Under the pieces are notes generated by a model. It did no database searches. It saw only the letters and a list, made by a program, of their open reading frames with translations, and was not told where the DNA came from. From Gonocerus acuteangulatus (lineage: Eukaryota; Arthropoda; Insecta; Hemiptera; Coreidae), in the NCBI GenBank assembly GCA_946811695.1, contig OX328123.1, forward strand, positions 120,131,515-120,195,514: a stretch of 64,000 nucleotides of DNA. The letters are read 5' to 3'. Position 1 is the stretch's first letter. Every line of letters begins with the position of its first letter. This document shows, piece after piece, positions 46,138 through 57,285 of this stretch. The translations under genes and the position numbers were made by a program.

Positions 46138-46757
46138 TCAATTCAGTGAGTATGTCACATGACGCTTGGTATATCTTAAGTAGTCCCGTTCTCTGCTGAC
46201 CGTCAGAACGTGTTTTATTGTACATTTTACACTATAAATTCTGTAGAGTGGTTCGTCTAGTCGTGACATTATATGCGAATGGGACAGGGGTGAATGACCT
46301 ATTCTGAGCCTGGTAACTACAATTTCTTCCCTTCTAGTGTATCGATTTCTTGACGTACAGGCATTTACGCAATCTTTTATCTTACGGAATTTATTGTCTG
46401 TAGTGTACCTCCATGTATTTTGCCATTCGTTTATAATGTGTTTTGTAATTCGTTCTTCGTCAGATCTTAATATTTTCGCTGCAACTTTTGCTTCTTTGTC
46501 CGTATCAGTGTTTCTTGAGAAGTTTGTGTGGCCAGATAGCCACAACATTTCTATGTGTATATTCTGACTTTGTAGGCGGTATATTTGTTCCAAACGTTGT
46601 TTGGTTATTTGATGTGTTTCATACAGGTTACTCAGAAAGCGCAAAGGACTTAGTGAATCCGGAAAAAATAGAATGTTTTAGTTTTGGAAGGATGATTAAA
46701 TTTTAAAGAACTATTAAAATGGCATGTAATTCGGCTGTAAAGATGCTAGGGTTGAAA
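46138..46757 (-). pseudogene. LINE RNase H and C-terminal pol remnant
   Basis: Minus strand. Upstream frame: NPSIFTAELHAILIVL then a stop; SIFTAELxAI is the RNase H motif with the catalytic Glu. After a frameshift the 168-aa ORF continues with LSPLRFLSNLY-like sequence, IHIEMLWLSGHTNFSRNTDTDKEA (H-T-N-x-x-x-N-x-x-x-D-x-E-A, the last catalytic region), EWQNTW, REEIVVTRLRIGHSPLSHSH and IKHVLTV. These are the RNase H and following domain of an I/R1-type LINE. A frameshift and in-frame stop mark it as dead. Endonuclease and reverse transcriptase are absent. Confidence 0.75.
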
Positions 46758-46759
46758 TT

Positions 46760-47525
46760 ATATATTTTTATAACATGACAATCATGTTTTAGATAGAAAA
46801 TTAAAGATGTTTTAGACATTTATTGATAATTTTGTAATTAATTTAAACAGTACCCTTGTTTCAAAAAATATAATAGTTAAAATATGTTTCTTTTCTTCTT
46901 TTTTTTTTTTTTTTTTTCAAAATGACTTGCTGCTTTTCTTCGTAGTATCCGAGATAGAAGGTGCAAGAATTTCCTTGTAGACATTAAGAGCGAAGAGTAT
47001 GAGAGAAGACAGGAGAAAAATTGCACATTAGATCTCGAGTGACAGTTATGTCTCACTCCTATCTCATATATCCGACCTCTTTATTTTGAATCACACACAT
47101 CAAACACATATTATGAAATGAGGGCAAAAATAGCGTCTTATGATAAAGGATAAATTTTTTTTTTTTTTTTTTTTTTTTGTTTCCTTAAAAATGTAGTAAC
47201 AGTCAGGCAATTTAGTAAATAACGACTTCGTTTTTTTAAATAGCAAAATAATAAGAATGAAATCTGTATCAGGGATTTGATTTTTTTTCGTAAATAAAAA
47301 AGCAGTCATTTCTTCAGCTAGATGCTGACAATATTCAGAAATTCTGGAAAACAGAATTAGACAGCTTGTATGAAAACATGTAGCCAAAAAAGTGAATAAA
47401 ACAGCTCCAACAGACCATTCCTTCAAGATTGGACATTATTTGACTTCGAAGATAAACAAATTAAAAGGTGAAGAAAGAAAAAATATTGAGACAAATAAAA
47501 TTAAATATTCACATTATAAATAATA
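46760..47525. other. Unassigned AT-rich sequence
   Basis: T runs at 46896-46918 and 47155-47178. No gene recognised. Confidence 0.4.
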
Positions 47526-47529
47526 ATAA

Positions 47530-47843
47530 ACCGCAGGAACTGCGTCATCTTAGCGCATTTAACTGTTTTAAACAATTAAAAAAAACAACGATAACCAATT
47601 TAAAAGTTATGTAAACAGAGAAAAAAAAGGTGAAAATATAAAACCAAAACTAACAATTTAACAATTTATAATTGAGAGTTAAGCAAATTTTTCTCCAATT
47701 GATACCGCCCTATAAATGATATCAGAATCATTTTTGTAGAGAATTTAATAAGATTTCGAATGGCCACCATCAACATACCTCGATTTCCCAACCGTTTTCG
47801 ATATATTTAAGCAAATATATAAAGATCCGAATTTTCATGTCGG
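47530..47843 (+). repeat. Family B 5' fragment
   Basis: CCGCAGGAACTGCGTCATC then TTAGCGCATTT is the family B start with the first bases lost. Internal blocks follow ('ttttgtagagaatttaataa', 'cgatttcccaaccgttttcg'). It is cut by a SINE1 tail. Confidence 0.7.
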
Positions 47844-47932
47844 TATTTATTTATTTAAATTTTAACGTCCATTATTATTATTAAGAATTTTAGGACGGGT
47901 TATCTACACGTTACCGCCCTTTTCTGGCTATG
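47844..47932 (-). repeat. SINE1 3' tail fragment
   Basis: TATTTATTTATTTAAATTT, then 'gaattttaggacgggttatc', then ACCGCCCTTTTCTGGCTA: the SINE1 tail and distal body on the minus strand. Confidence 0.7.
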
Positions 47933-48084
47933 ATACGTACTCATTTTGAATTAATTGGGCTTTACAATACAAAATTATTTCTAACCATTAGCCTGCCAGC
48001 CACAAAATCATAAAACCTCCCCAGGGTCATTGAGTTTTTTTTTTTTTTTTGCTTCTTTTTTTTTATTTCAGGGCCTCTTGAATA

Positions 48085-48178
48085 TATCTCTAGCTGGCGT
48101 TTTAGTAAGGGTAGTAACCTATAGATAGTCGTTCGCTAATGGCATAGATGTAGAAACGCCGTAAAAATAAATAAATAA
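48085..48178 (+). repeat. SINE2-like tail
   Basis: 'acctatagatagtcgttcgc', then 'aatggcatagatgtagaaac', GCCGTAAAAATAAATAAATA. Same tail as the other SINE2-type fragments. Confidence 0.6.
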
Positions 48179-48748
48179 ACCCTTTGTGAAAGTTATATAG
48201 CATTCATATTTAATTTTAAATGTAATTTAATTACGAAATGGCGTTTATATAAAAGTTAAACATAATGCTTGTTGGTGAGTTTCCCAATCACCGTTGTACC
48301 AAGAGGCCATGTGTATCAATTTGTGTCTCTACTCGAACCGTACACTGCGTACTAGATAACAATATAAAATGCAATGCGTCTTAGGCCTCGGGTGCGATAC
48401 GAGTGATGAGCTATGAGTTATAAACATCTTTCCACGTAATTTAATAAAGAAGAGGGAAAAAAACTATAAATGAATCGATCCATGCAAAAAGAGCTTCAGT
48501 CCAAAATCAGTAGTCTTGAGAAAACTAGACTGAAGCCCTTTCTACATGGAATAATAAAACTTGGACTATGTTTCTATGGCAACAATGTATTGGATTGAAG
48601 TCCTTTTAACATAGGAATGTGAAGATACAAATAATTCATCACTCATACTAACGAAAATATTATCGGAACTCATATTGGGAAAAAATGGACAGAAGTTCTT
48701 TTTGCATGGATCTATTCAAATGTGAATTGACAAAGTTGTTCTGCTACA
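48179..48748. other. Unassigned sequence
   Basis: No gene or repeat recognised. Confidence 0.35.
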
Positions 48749-48749
48749 A

Positions 48750-48803
48750 CTATTAGCTTTAATTAAAAAAAAAATCGGTTAAGATTTAGAGGCTGTAGCC
48801 TTT
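48750..48803. repeat. CACAGTG-type element fragment
   Basis: 'attagctttaattaaa', then 'atcggttaagatttagaggc' and TGTAGCCTTTTT match the subterminal part of the elements at 20196-20755 and 56363-56911. It is truncated by the family B element at 48804. Confidence 0.5.
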
Positions 48804-48939
48804 TTAGCGCGGTTCCTCCCTCCCCCATAGGGAGGAACCCCGCTTATAAGGTTGATACAATGAAACAATCCGGAAGTGTCGACTAGAAAATTTCGCGTTT
48901 CAGAACCCCTAGAGACCGAAAATAACGGTGGTTCAAATT

Positions 48940-49004
<65 letters not shown>

Positions 49005-50020
49005 CTGTTCGCTCTGTAGCTCCCAGACGAATGGTCCGATTTTGATGAAATTTGGTACAAAAATCTTTCGTCTAATTTGAAAGGTCAAGTTCGTTAACCA
49101 GCAAAATCCGCCTACTGGAAGATGGCGTTTGGGGCGTAATTCGCCCAAAAAATCGTAACGCTTACGTTTTTGAGTTCATAAGCTTGTAAGTACTCGTTTT
49201 ATATGCTTCCTGGGCTAGGAAAACGAATGAAACCATTTTCAAGGCGATAGCTTTAACCGTTTTCGATAAAATGTGAAAAATAGTTTTTGAATACCGTTTT
49301 TTGTTTGGGTACTTAGAATCATGGGATTCAGTTGAAACATTTTCTGCATGTTCTACTTTCATCAAAACTAATATGTTGAAATTTTGGTTACGTTTGGAGT
49401 TAAGGAAGGGTTAGAATAAAATATTTTATTAACAGACATAAAAAGTTTTAGTAACTTTGTTTACTTTCCTTAATATCTCGAAAAAGGTTGAAAATCTTGA
49501 AAAAAGAAGAATGCCATTAGAAAGCTTATTAAATGCTCTAAAAAAAAGGTTCTGAAGAAAGTTTTAATTAGGCGAAGTCAATCGGAGAAATAAGTGCTTA
49601 AAACTTTAAATTAATTGATTTCGTTTATTCGAACGGTTCTTTTTGTCTGTTTTATTCCTTGTTATTTTTTAATTGCTTATAGTTTGATAATGTATTTGAC
49701 AATAAAACTGGTTAAGTAAAATAACAAAAACAATTTATTGTTAGAAATATAGATTTTCAAGATTCCAAGACCTTGTAACTAGCGGGACCTAGTGTTAGCC
49801 GACCCTTCCAGGTAAGATCGTATATCATGACCTTTCAAGACTTTACTACACACAGGAATGGCGTTAGTGACCTCAAGGGTTGACACGCTATTATAATAAT
49901 TAATTTAAAAAAAAAGACTGGTGGAACCATAATAATAACTGCTTCTATTTTAATCTTTCCAAATTAGACTAGGGATATGAACGGAACCGCGCTAAGATGA
50001 TGCAGTTCCTGCGAGACGGA
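48804..50020 (-). mobile_element. Family B Helitron-like element, complete (B8)
   Basis: Minus strand, 1.2 kb. 3' terminus TTAGCGCGGTTCCTCCC with a CCTCCC-loop-GGGAGG stem at 48804; (TA)n at 48944-49000; 5' end inverting to TCCGTCTCGCAGGAACTGCA at 50020, with AACCGCGCTAAG preserved just inside. It is the cleanest full-length family B copy and nearly identical to 40470 onward. Confidence 0.8.
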
Positions 50021-50297
50021 CTTTTTTTTAAGCATGCAAAATATAATGTCTGGGGTGAGCGACGAGAAAAATTGTAATGTCTGGGCCAAGCGATGAGCTA
50101 CGGGCAAGCCATGCAAGCCATGTCGCCCGGTCGCTCATGCCTATTGTAGCCAGTCCTCCCTCATACCTACTTTACTTCAACATAGCATTAATGTTAGCGA
50201 CGTTGCTCTAAGGCTTTTCGCTTATCGCTCATCGCTCTTTGCTCGTATCGTAGGCCTTAGTGAACTCACCATGTGTATCAATCCCATTAGCATGTCG
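50021..50297. other. Unassigned sequence
   Basis: Contains two partial repeats of 'gtctgggnnnagcgatgag' (50049 and 50088). No gene. Confidence 0.35.
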
Positions 50298-51307
50298 CAC
50301 AGTGGTGGCAAACGCCTGAGTGGAAAAAACCTGCAGGTGCTTCAATCTTTCTGATTTCGGTATCATTTTTTTTTTTGTGCCGTGGCGAATGAGACTACTA
50401 CCAATTCGATAGAGTAGTTATTTTGGAATATAAACAAGGTTTATATTACAAAAACCGTGAAAACCTGTAAGTATTCAATTGAAAAAAGTCATATTTTACT
50501 CAATTGGTAGAGATTCTTCCAAATGTATTTTCAAGTGCTGAGTTGAATAAATTAACAAGCAAATGTTAACTGTTCTCCACGTATTCCTCTTTATTAGAAT
50601 GTTCGTTTATAACAAATAAACTCTGATAGTCTCAAACGAAATATTAGGTTAATCTCACTGTTAATTTTCATTTACTCGCTATCACAAACTGTTTAACTAG
50701 TTTACAGGAATTATAACTGTTTAACTACTTTACAGGAATTATAATGGTAAACTCGTTTTTCGTAAGATAATCCCATCGCTAATTGACACCTTTATTATAA
50801 TAAGCAGTGCACACATACGGCCGAGTATGGCGATGAAATTTATTGGACAGCAGCTTTAAAATGCACTTTTAGTTCAAACTAAGTTGAGAGGATAGCTTAA
50901 TTCCACTTCTTTTTTTTAAAAAAAAAAACTAAATAGACTAAGGATATTATAGTTTCATCACAAATACCTTGAGAACCTAAATGCACCAAGACCATGGTTA
51001 ATTTTGGCAAAAAAGAAAATTCTTTTAAAAGCTACATATACACATGAGACTTTCTGGATAATTCCGATTGTTCAGGAATAAAATAAGTAGCATAAAATAT
51101 TTTTATACTTTTCACTATAACTGTGAGATCTTTACTCGGTGAGAAAAGGGTCACCAAAAAGGCCTTTTGTGATCCCAACTATTATTAAAATGGAAAAAGC
51201 AATATTTGAGCAGTGTTCTATAGCTAATTAGGTATAAAAAAATGTTGGTTCAAAGGTGATTGAACCCCTTCGAATTTGGGAAGTTTTTCCCTCTCCGCAC
51301 CACTGTG
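50298..51307. mobile_element. Candidate Transib-like element, 1.0 kb
   Basis: The left end CACAGTGGTGGCAAACG and right end CCGCACCACTGTG are inverse at the heptamer and adjacent GTG. The flanking 5 bp are TGTCG and TGGCG (4 of 5 identical). GAAAAAACC lies 18 bp inside the left heptamer. No transposase ORF. The assignment is weaker than for 56363-56911. Confidence 0.4.
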
Positions 51308-52250
51308 TGGCGGTCTAAGTGTTAAAGAAATATGTTTCTAAACGGTTCTAAATATTTGTAAGCTGGTGTAATACTCCAAGATTTATATTTGTTTTTCCTC
51401 AATGAATCACTTACATCTGAATAGCACTAGTATATACAAAGACCTAATACTGAAGGACTCAAAGTAAACTTTCTAAATCTAATTACCATGCAAGTCCACA
51501 ACAATGTGAGAAAAGTCTTTGTCGGATTATGAGGAAAACATTAATGAGATTCTAAGCTACCAATTCAGAATCTGGTAAATGCGCCTTGACTGGAATACAA
51601 GCATTCTGTTTATAAACTTTCGGAAAGTTTTACAGCTATTTAGCTTGCACTACAGGTAGTGTAAACTATATAAAAGGAAATAAGAAGTTAAAATAGTCTG
51701 TACAGAAAGTTTATTAAACGCATGCGAACATTCTAATATTTATAATTAATTGAAAAAGAAGAATTCTTGTACTATCTTCTACTTAAAATTGTAATTATTG
51801 ATCTTGTATGTTATGACCGTTAAGGCTTCCGATGACTTCTTATAAAAAGGGCTAGTCAATCAAAAAAGAAAAATACATTAACTTAATTGTACTTTACATA
51901 AAACTGGTTTCACATCCACTTCAGTAATGTCTTTTCAGGGGTTCCCAGACTTATTCCAAACCAAATTATACAGGAAGGCAAACCTTCTGCTGATTAGTGT
52001 TAGCGGTTAAAATCGAATAAGTCCATAGGTCAAAATGATATCCGAAAGAAGTTTGTTAGAATGTCGTGTCATTAAATTATAAAATATTTATTGAGTACGT
52101 TTTTAATAAACTAAAACACATCATTCATGTTACAGGTATATCATCTTTCCCCAATTTTTAATACTATACATATTGTTTTTTCGAGTTTTTTTTCCAACGC
52201 AATTGCTTATAATTGTCCTTAAATATTTGTGATGCCGAAATCTGGCTGAA
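51308..52250. other. Unassigned AT-rich sequence
   Basis: No gene or repeat recognised. Confidence 0.4.
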
Positions 52251-52254
52251 AGAT

Positions 52255-52340
52255 TCTTGAGGTTAACGAACTTGAACCTTTCGTTTCGACAAAGTATTAT
52301 TGTCCTTAATTTAATCGAAATTGGTCCATTCTCAGAGACG
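52255..52340 (+). repeat. Faint family B fragment
   Basis: 'gaggttaacgaacttgaacc' and 'tcgaaattggtccattctc' resemble the family B block before the (TA)n tract (31965-32045). Too diverged for certainty. Confidence 0.4.
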
Positions 52341-52556
52341 TTATTTTTAGTGGAGCATTCCACAGCTTTTATAAAAATTGTTTCGTTTGGATGTACAAAA
52401 CATAATGTTTTGTTGTAGAAGTGCCCCTGAAAAGGTGCGAAAACATGTCGGGCCTAATAAATATAGTAGTGTGAAGAAAGGATTTCAGCTTTAACTACCC
52501 AAAGCCTCCTAAAATCTAAGAGACTTTATATATATATTGGGTACTTTGCAAGAATA

Positions 52557-52557
<1 letters not shown>

Positions 52558-52607
<50 letters not shown>
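52558..52607. repeat. (TA)n microsatellite
   Basis: About 25 TA units, not inside a recognised element. Confidence 0.97.
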
Positions 52608-52611
<4 letters not shown>

Positions 52612-52714
52612 TACATAAATGGCTGTTTCTGCCAATACTTCTGTGTCATGTCACGTTGAAATTTCAGCTTTTTGGAATTTAATAACACGTAATAATATTA
52701 TTAATTTAATAATA

Positions 52715-53113
52715 CTATTGTTTCAATGAACTCAGCTCCTTGAATCCTGCGCTCAAGAAAAACGGTGCGGGGAGAGCAGTAATTAAAAGCATTCCGGAAG
52801 CTGTAAAATATCGACTACATCGTACAAGGAGCGAACTTCTCGAAGGGAGGAAAAGTTGCTTTGTGTTTGAACCCTTTCGGAGGATATCGGAAAGCGGCTG
52901 TGTTGGTTGTTTACAAATGAAAATCCGGCGGTGAATGTAAGAGAAAGAGAAGGAGAGCTGATGAGGAGGAAACAATGGCATAGGAACCTCCGTAGAAGGG
53001 CTGGGATTAGATGGAGATGTCAAAACTTCGGCTAAGGGCTTGTCGAAGGGTTCTAAAGGCTTCTTTAGGTTCTTCACAAATACGGTTGTATCTTCTTCCT
53101 TCGAGAAGGGCAA
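52715..53113 (-). CDS. Doubtful ORF, 132 aa, no recognised family
   Basis: The region is richer in G+C than its neighbours and not repeated in the window. The first ~65 residues have mixed composition (LPFSKEEDTTVFVKNLKKPL, then Pro/Ser-rich). The remainder includes a hydrophobic stretch near the end (SGMLLITALPAPFFLSAGF). No signal peptide, domain or splice context stands out. It could be an exon or a chance ORF in old repeat DNA. Confidence 0.2.
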   Translation of the reverse strand: MPFSKEEDTTVFVKNLKKPLEPFDKPLAEVLTSPSNPSPSTEVPMPLFPPHQLSFSFSYIHRRIFICKQPTQPLSDILRKGSNTKQLFLPSRSSLLVRCSRYFTASGMLLITALPAPFFLSAGFKELSSLKQ

Positions 53114-53195
53114 CTAGTTAGCAAAATGAACATTACAACGAGATGCGGCAAACAATCTCAGCATTTCTCGGCAGATCCAAGGTCAAATACTATTA

Positions 53196-53335
53196 TTAGC
53201 GCGGTACTTCCTTCCCTCCATAGGGAGGAAACCCGCTTATGAGGTTTACCTCATGACGCAATCCGGAAGTGCCGACATGAATGTTTCATGATTTAGATCC
53301 AATAGATCAATAATATAACGGTGGTTGGTGATTGG
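53196..53335 (-). repeat. Family B 3' fragment
   Basis: TTAGCGCGGTACTTCC, then the stem (CCTCC-AT-GGAGG type), 'tgaggtttacctcatgacgc', 'aatccggaagtgccgac'. Ends near 'ataacggtggttgg', before where the TA tract would be. Confidence 0.75.
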
Positions 53336-54117
53336 ATCTAAAACATGAAGCCGGCATATGAGAAACTTCCGGCATATGAGAATTGTTGATTTAGAAACCC
53401 GAAATTACAATATTTCAACTAGGACACGATTTTTCACTCGGATCACTTCAGACATTTTTGCAGTTAATACTGACTTGAGTACTGCAAAAAAATCCATCTT
53501 CGATTTGATTCCAATGTTTACATAGAGATAACGCGCGTCTGCCTTACCGAGTTCGTTCACCTCTAGCACCGAAGTAGGCAGACTTATACAGCTAATTTCA
53601 GTCTAGGGTCTTTCTATACATGCCCACGGAATATTTAAGCCCGAAAATAGAGAGACGGAGAGAGACGCAAAAGCTACATGACAAAACGAAATTTGATACG
53701 TGCATTTTTTTAACTTTTTCAGTATACCCGTCCATGAAGGTGATTCGAAAAATACAAAAATATTTTTTTTTGCCCTTCGAACATTCCATTAAAACAAGAA
53801 AAGCACACGTCAACCTTAACGGTCAGAAAAAGTAAAGTTGAAGGAACGATTTTGGTACATGAGGATTTGGGAAATTTTCTTCGTTTCTAGTTTTTTTTTT
53901 TTTTTTTTTTTTTTTTTTCTTTTGTGGTGCATCTACTGCTGTGGTCATTAGCACCATCTTCGTTTCTAGTACTTCAATTATTAACCACCGTCCTGTAATC
54001 AACGGTGGGGGCCTAAAACTCAAGAACTGGCACTCTCATGAGGTATTTAACATATATTTAAGGCAAATGGGTTCGGAGAAAATACTTCAAAAAATCAAGT
54101 TTTGAGCACTTTTTGAC
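53336..54117. other. Unassigned sequence
   Basis: Contains the inverted pair 'ttggatctaaaacatgaag' / 'ttcatgatttagatccaa' near the left edge and a T run at 53891-53918. No gene recognised. Confidence 0.4.
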
Positions 54118-54127
54118 AATTTTTGAC

Positions 54128-54203
54128 CACTGTGCGCCGGTGGGAATCGAACCCACCCCCGGATATGAATCTAAGGTCTTAGCCACTAGATCAAGGGAGA
54201 CCC
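54128..54203 (-). repeat. SINE2 head joined to a CACAGTG-type end
   Basis: 54128-54139 reads CACTGTG then CGCCG, the right end and flank of a CACAGTG-type element. Directly after it, on the minus strand, is a SINE2 head: 'gtctcccttgatctagtggc' with B box GGGTTCGATTCCCACC. This is the same SINE2-element junction as inside foldback 2. Confidence 0.6.
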
Positions 54204-54239
54204 CTAGAGAATTATGGGGTAGTATTTCTATAATTGGGA

Positions 54240-54395
54240 CTGATATATACCAAGTTTCGAGACGAAAAAAAAATAAAAACTCTAGCCGCTTACGTGTTAA
54301 CTGATACATTGTAATAGAGGTCATTTTCGGTTTCCAATTGGTAGGATCGATGCAGATTTGAAGCAGTTTTTTCTAAAATTCTTTCATTAGTACTA
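54240..54395 (+). repeat. Family A fragment lacking the (TA)n tract
   Basis: 'taccaagtttcgagacgaaa', 'aactctagccgc', 'gtgttaactgatacattg' joins directly to 'aggtcattttcggtttcc' and 'ggtaggatcgatgcagattt'. In other copies a (TA)n tract sits at this join. Confidence 0.7.
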
Positions 54396-56357
54396 CGTCC
54401 GGAAAGTCTTGAAAACAGTCTTGACTAATATTAAGCGAAAGGGAATTGAAAAAATAACAAGAAGAGGGATTGAGAATCAGAATAAGGGCAAGAAGCAATT
54501 TTTCTGCCTAAGTGGCGGAGAAGGCTGGGTGAAAATTACCCTCACTTGAAATAAACGGGCTTCGCTCAAGGGAATAAATGCAAAACTCGATGATCCAGAA
54601 ATTCACCCCAAAAGAGGTTAAAACCACGGAAAGAACTATCAAGTTATCTAAGAACATAATTAAATTATTTTTGGAAAATAGTTGTAAAATATGTCGACTC
54701 GTCTTCTATTTTTAATTTTATATAACACATGCGTAGGTATGTTAAATTTTTGATGTTTAAAAGTCTAAGTTCTCACAAGGTCATTGGATATTGGTTTTAA
54801 GGTGATGGAAATGTCTGAAAGTATTCTCTTGAATAAAATCTTGGATAGGCTTCTGATTTTGGACATAATTCAAATAAACAATCAAGCACTTTAATTGAAG
54901 AACCTAATTGCTATTTGTTATAGTAAAAATGAGCACTGAATTTGGGGGGCTAATCCCCTCAGCTGTCTTTCTCCCAAACATACCATTAAAAAAAATTGCG
55001 GCAAACAATTGTTTTATTTGATCGTTAGTTAAAACTCTTTTATTATTCTTAAAAATTAAAACACATTAATTGATGTATGTAAATAAAAATATTTTACAAA
55101 TTTATATAACCAAATAAATATAAGTTAAAATATTATTTTTGAATGAGAAAGGATAAATGTCGATACATTCTTAAAAACATTTATTCTAAAATCAAAACCT
55201 CCTCCTACAATTGTTTTTGTATATTCCGCTAGTGATATTTCGTTTCCCGTTGGCCCCAAAGATATTTCCCTTCCTGAACAAGCAAAATTAACTTCTCACA
55301 GTCCTATTCTTCACAATCACTTTTCGCAACTAAATCCCAGCACAACGGGATCGGTTGTCAATGAAAGCGTGGTGAACTTACGACGCCTTCGATATGTTTA
55401 AAATTATTTTTTTTATTATTTTTTTTTTTTTTTTTTTTTGAGCTTGATATCTACCTCTATGGTTCATTACATAATATAGTATTGCATTGAAGTCAAACGG
55501 CTAAAGAACTGATAGACACATCTAAGATAACTGATATTTTTTTTTTATTACCAAATATTGAAGTCGATGTTTCAATTGTGGAAAACCTTCCTAGTTACAT
55601 AATTATCCTGCTGGTGCGTTTTTATATTAATTTGTTGTTTCCCCCTCTCTAATGGCACCAACTTCCATTAGAGCTAAGCTATCAACTGCTTGTGCCGCCA
55701 TCTATGGTAAAGTAGGGGGCCTTCTTTAGCGAGCCTATACATGAAAAAAATAAGGCCACAATGGAACCAGCACCTCTATGGCGGCACTTTCAGAGACACT
55801 ACAGACACATTTATTTCAGTTATTAATCATTTTTATTAAATATAAATTGCTTATAAACTGGATAATTCTCATATCACAATTACATTATTACATTCCTAAT
55901 AAATCTATTACGATAACACATAAGACTCATAGTTAACATTTATATGTATGAAGAAGTGATAGCATACCAAAGAGATTTCCACCAAAAAGTTTTGCAGCAG
56001 TAGAATACAAAATTTTTAATCGTAATAAAGAAATCAAATGCAATGATATTGAATTTAATTGTATGGAAGTAAATCAGGCCTTTAGCCCCCATCGCTGGTC
56101 CAGTACTCGATGGAAAAGACATACTTCCTGGATGAGAAAGACATACTTCCCACAGTCCTCCCTCACTGGTGCTGGGCTATGTATTCTCATAAAACTGAAT
56201 TGTCACTCTTCTTAGCCGCTTTAACTTGTTCTTCTAGTAGTTCCTTTAGTGTCTCTTCTATTAGGACTACACTCACTAATGCGCAGAGGGACCAAGTTCC
56301 GAGTGAGGCGCGCAGCACTGGCCAAAGGTATTCTGCATGACCCGCACAACGCCCGGG
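54396..56357. other. Unassigned AT-rich sequence
   Basis: Includes T runs near 55408-55439 and a short inverted pair (GTGCCGCCAT near 55691, ATGGCGGCAC near 55777). ORFs lack domains. Confidence 0.4.
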
Positions 56358-56362
56358 CGTCG

Positions 56363-56911
56363 CACAGTGGGACCAAATGACTTTTCGTGTTTCAAAAACG
56401 GATACACCTTCCAAATCTTATCCAATTTCAATGATTTTTTTTTTCTTAATGAAAGCTAATAACATTACATTTATAACAACTTTGTCTAGCCGGATTTTTG
56501 TTTTTTCTTTCCCGTGTTTATTAAAGTCACAAACTTTTACAATTGAACGTAAAATAATATTTTGTTTTTCATTTAACTTAATATCAGCACTGATATCGTT
56601 GAAATTAAACGTTCAAAACCTGATTAGACTTTGAAAAAATCAGGCTGACATCTTCAAAACGTAAATTTATTTTAATCCAGCAGTGAGATTATTTGAAATA
56701 ATATGTTTTTTGAATGATTTGAAAATAGATTTTGATTTTTTCCATGTCTAATCACGATTTGAATGTTACATTTCAACGATATCAGTGCTGATATTAAGTT
56801 AGATGAAATAAAATATTATTTTATGTTCAATTGTAAAATTCATTGAAATCTGATAATATTTGGAGGCTGTAGCCTTTTTTGAAACACGAAAAGTCGTTTG
56901 GCCCCACTGGG
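56363..56911. mobile_element. Candidate Transib-like foldback element with CGTCG duplication
   Basis: Left end CACAGTGGGACCAAATGAC; right end inverse CCCAGTGGGGCCAAACGAC. Exactly CGTCG flanks both sides (56358-56362 and 56912-56916). Each end has an A-rich nonamer about 22 bp inside the heptamer (TCAAAAACG left, TCAAAAAAG right). The arms are inverse-complementary for roughly 200 bp, and the internal sequence is shared with 20196-20755. No transposase. The heptamer, CG-rich 5-bp duplication and nonamer are features of Transib ends. Confidence 0.6.
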
Positions 56912-57104
56912 CGTCGGGGGGCGCGCCCGTGTATTGAATGAAGTGATCAAAAGGTTAATGATGTATTGAAAAGATACAAATAATTCAAGTGTAAAGAAAC
57001 TTTTCAAAGGAAAAAATGTATATTTCTTATATTAAAGAAACAACCAGCTACTCCAAGCAAAACTACTAAAACCAAAAACCTTATGGCAATTACAAGTCTC
57101 TACC

Positions 57105-57105
57105 G

Positions 57106-57187
<82 letters not shown>
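57105..57187. repeat. Compound (CT)n-(TA)n microsatellite
   Basis: (CT)n to about 57144 followed by (AT)n. Confidence 0.97.
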
Positions 57188-57188
<1 letters not shown>

Positions 57189-57285
57189 CTACTACAGTTA
57201 TTTTCATTATCTATGGGTTCTGAAACGTGAAATTTAAATCTAAGTAAAAAGCTGAATTGCTTGCAACGAAAACTCTGTAGTAAGA

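Noticed and set aside
52957..52975. Hammerhead-like core (CTGATGAG followed by GAAAC)
   Set aside because: Only three bases separate the two core parts, so stem II cannot form; no flanking stems.
53620..53835. Overlapping opposite-strand 71-aa ORFs
   Set aside because: Both strands open equally with no domain; composition typical of chance.
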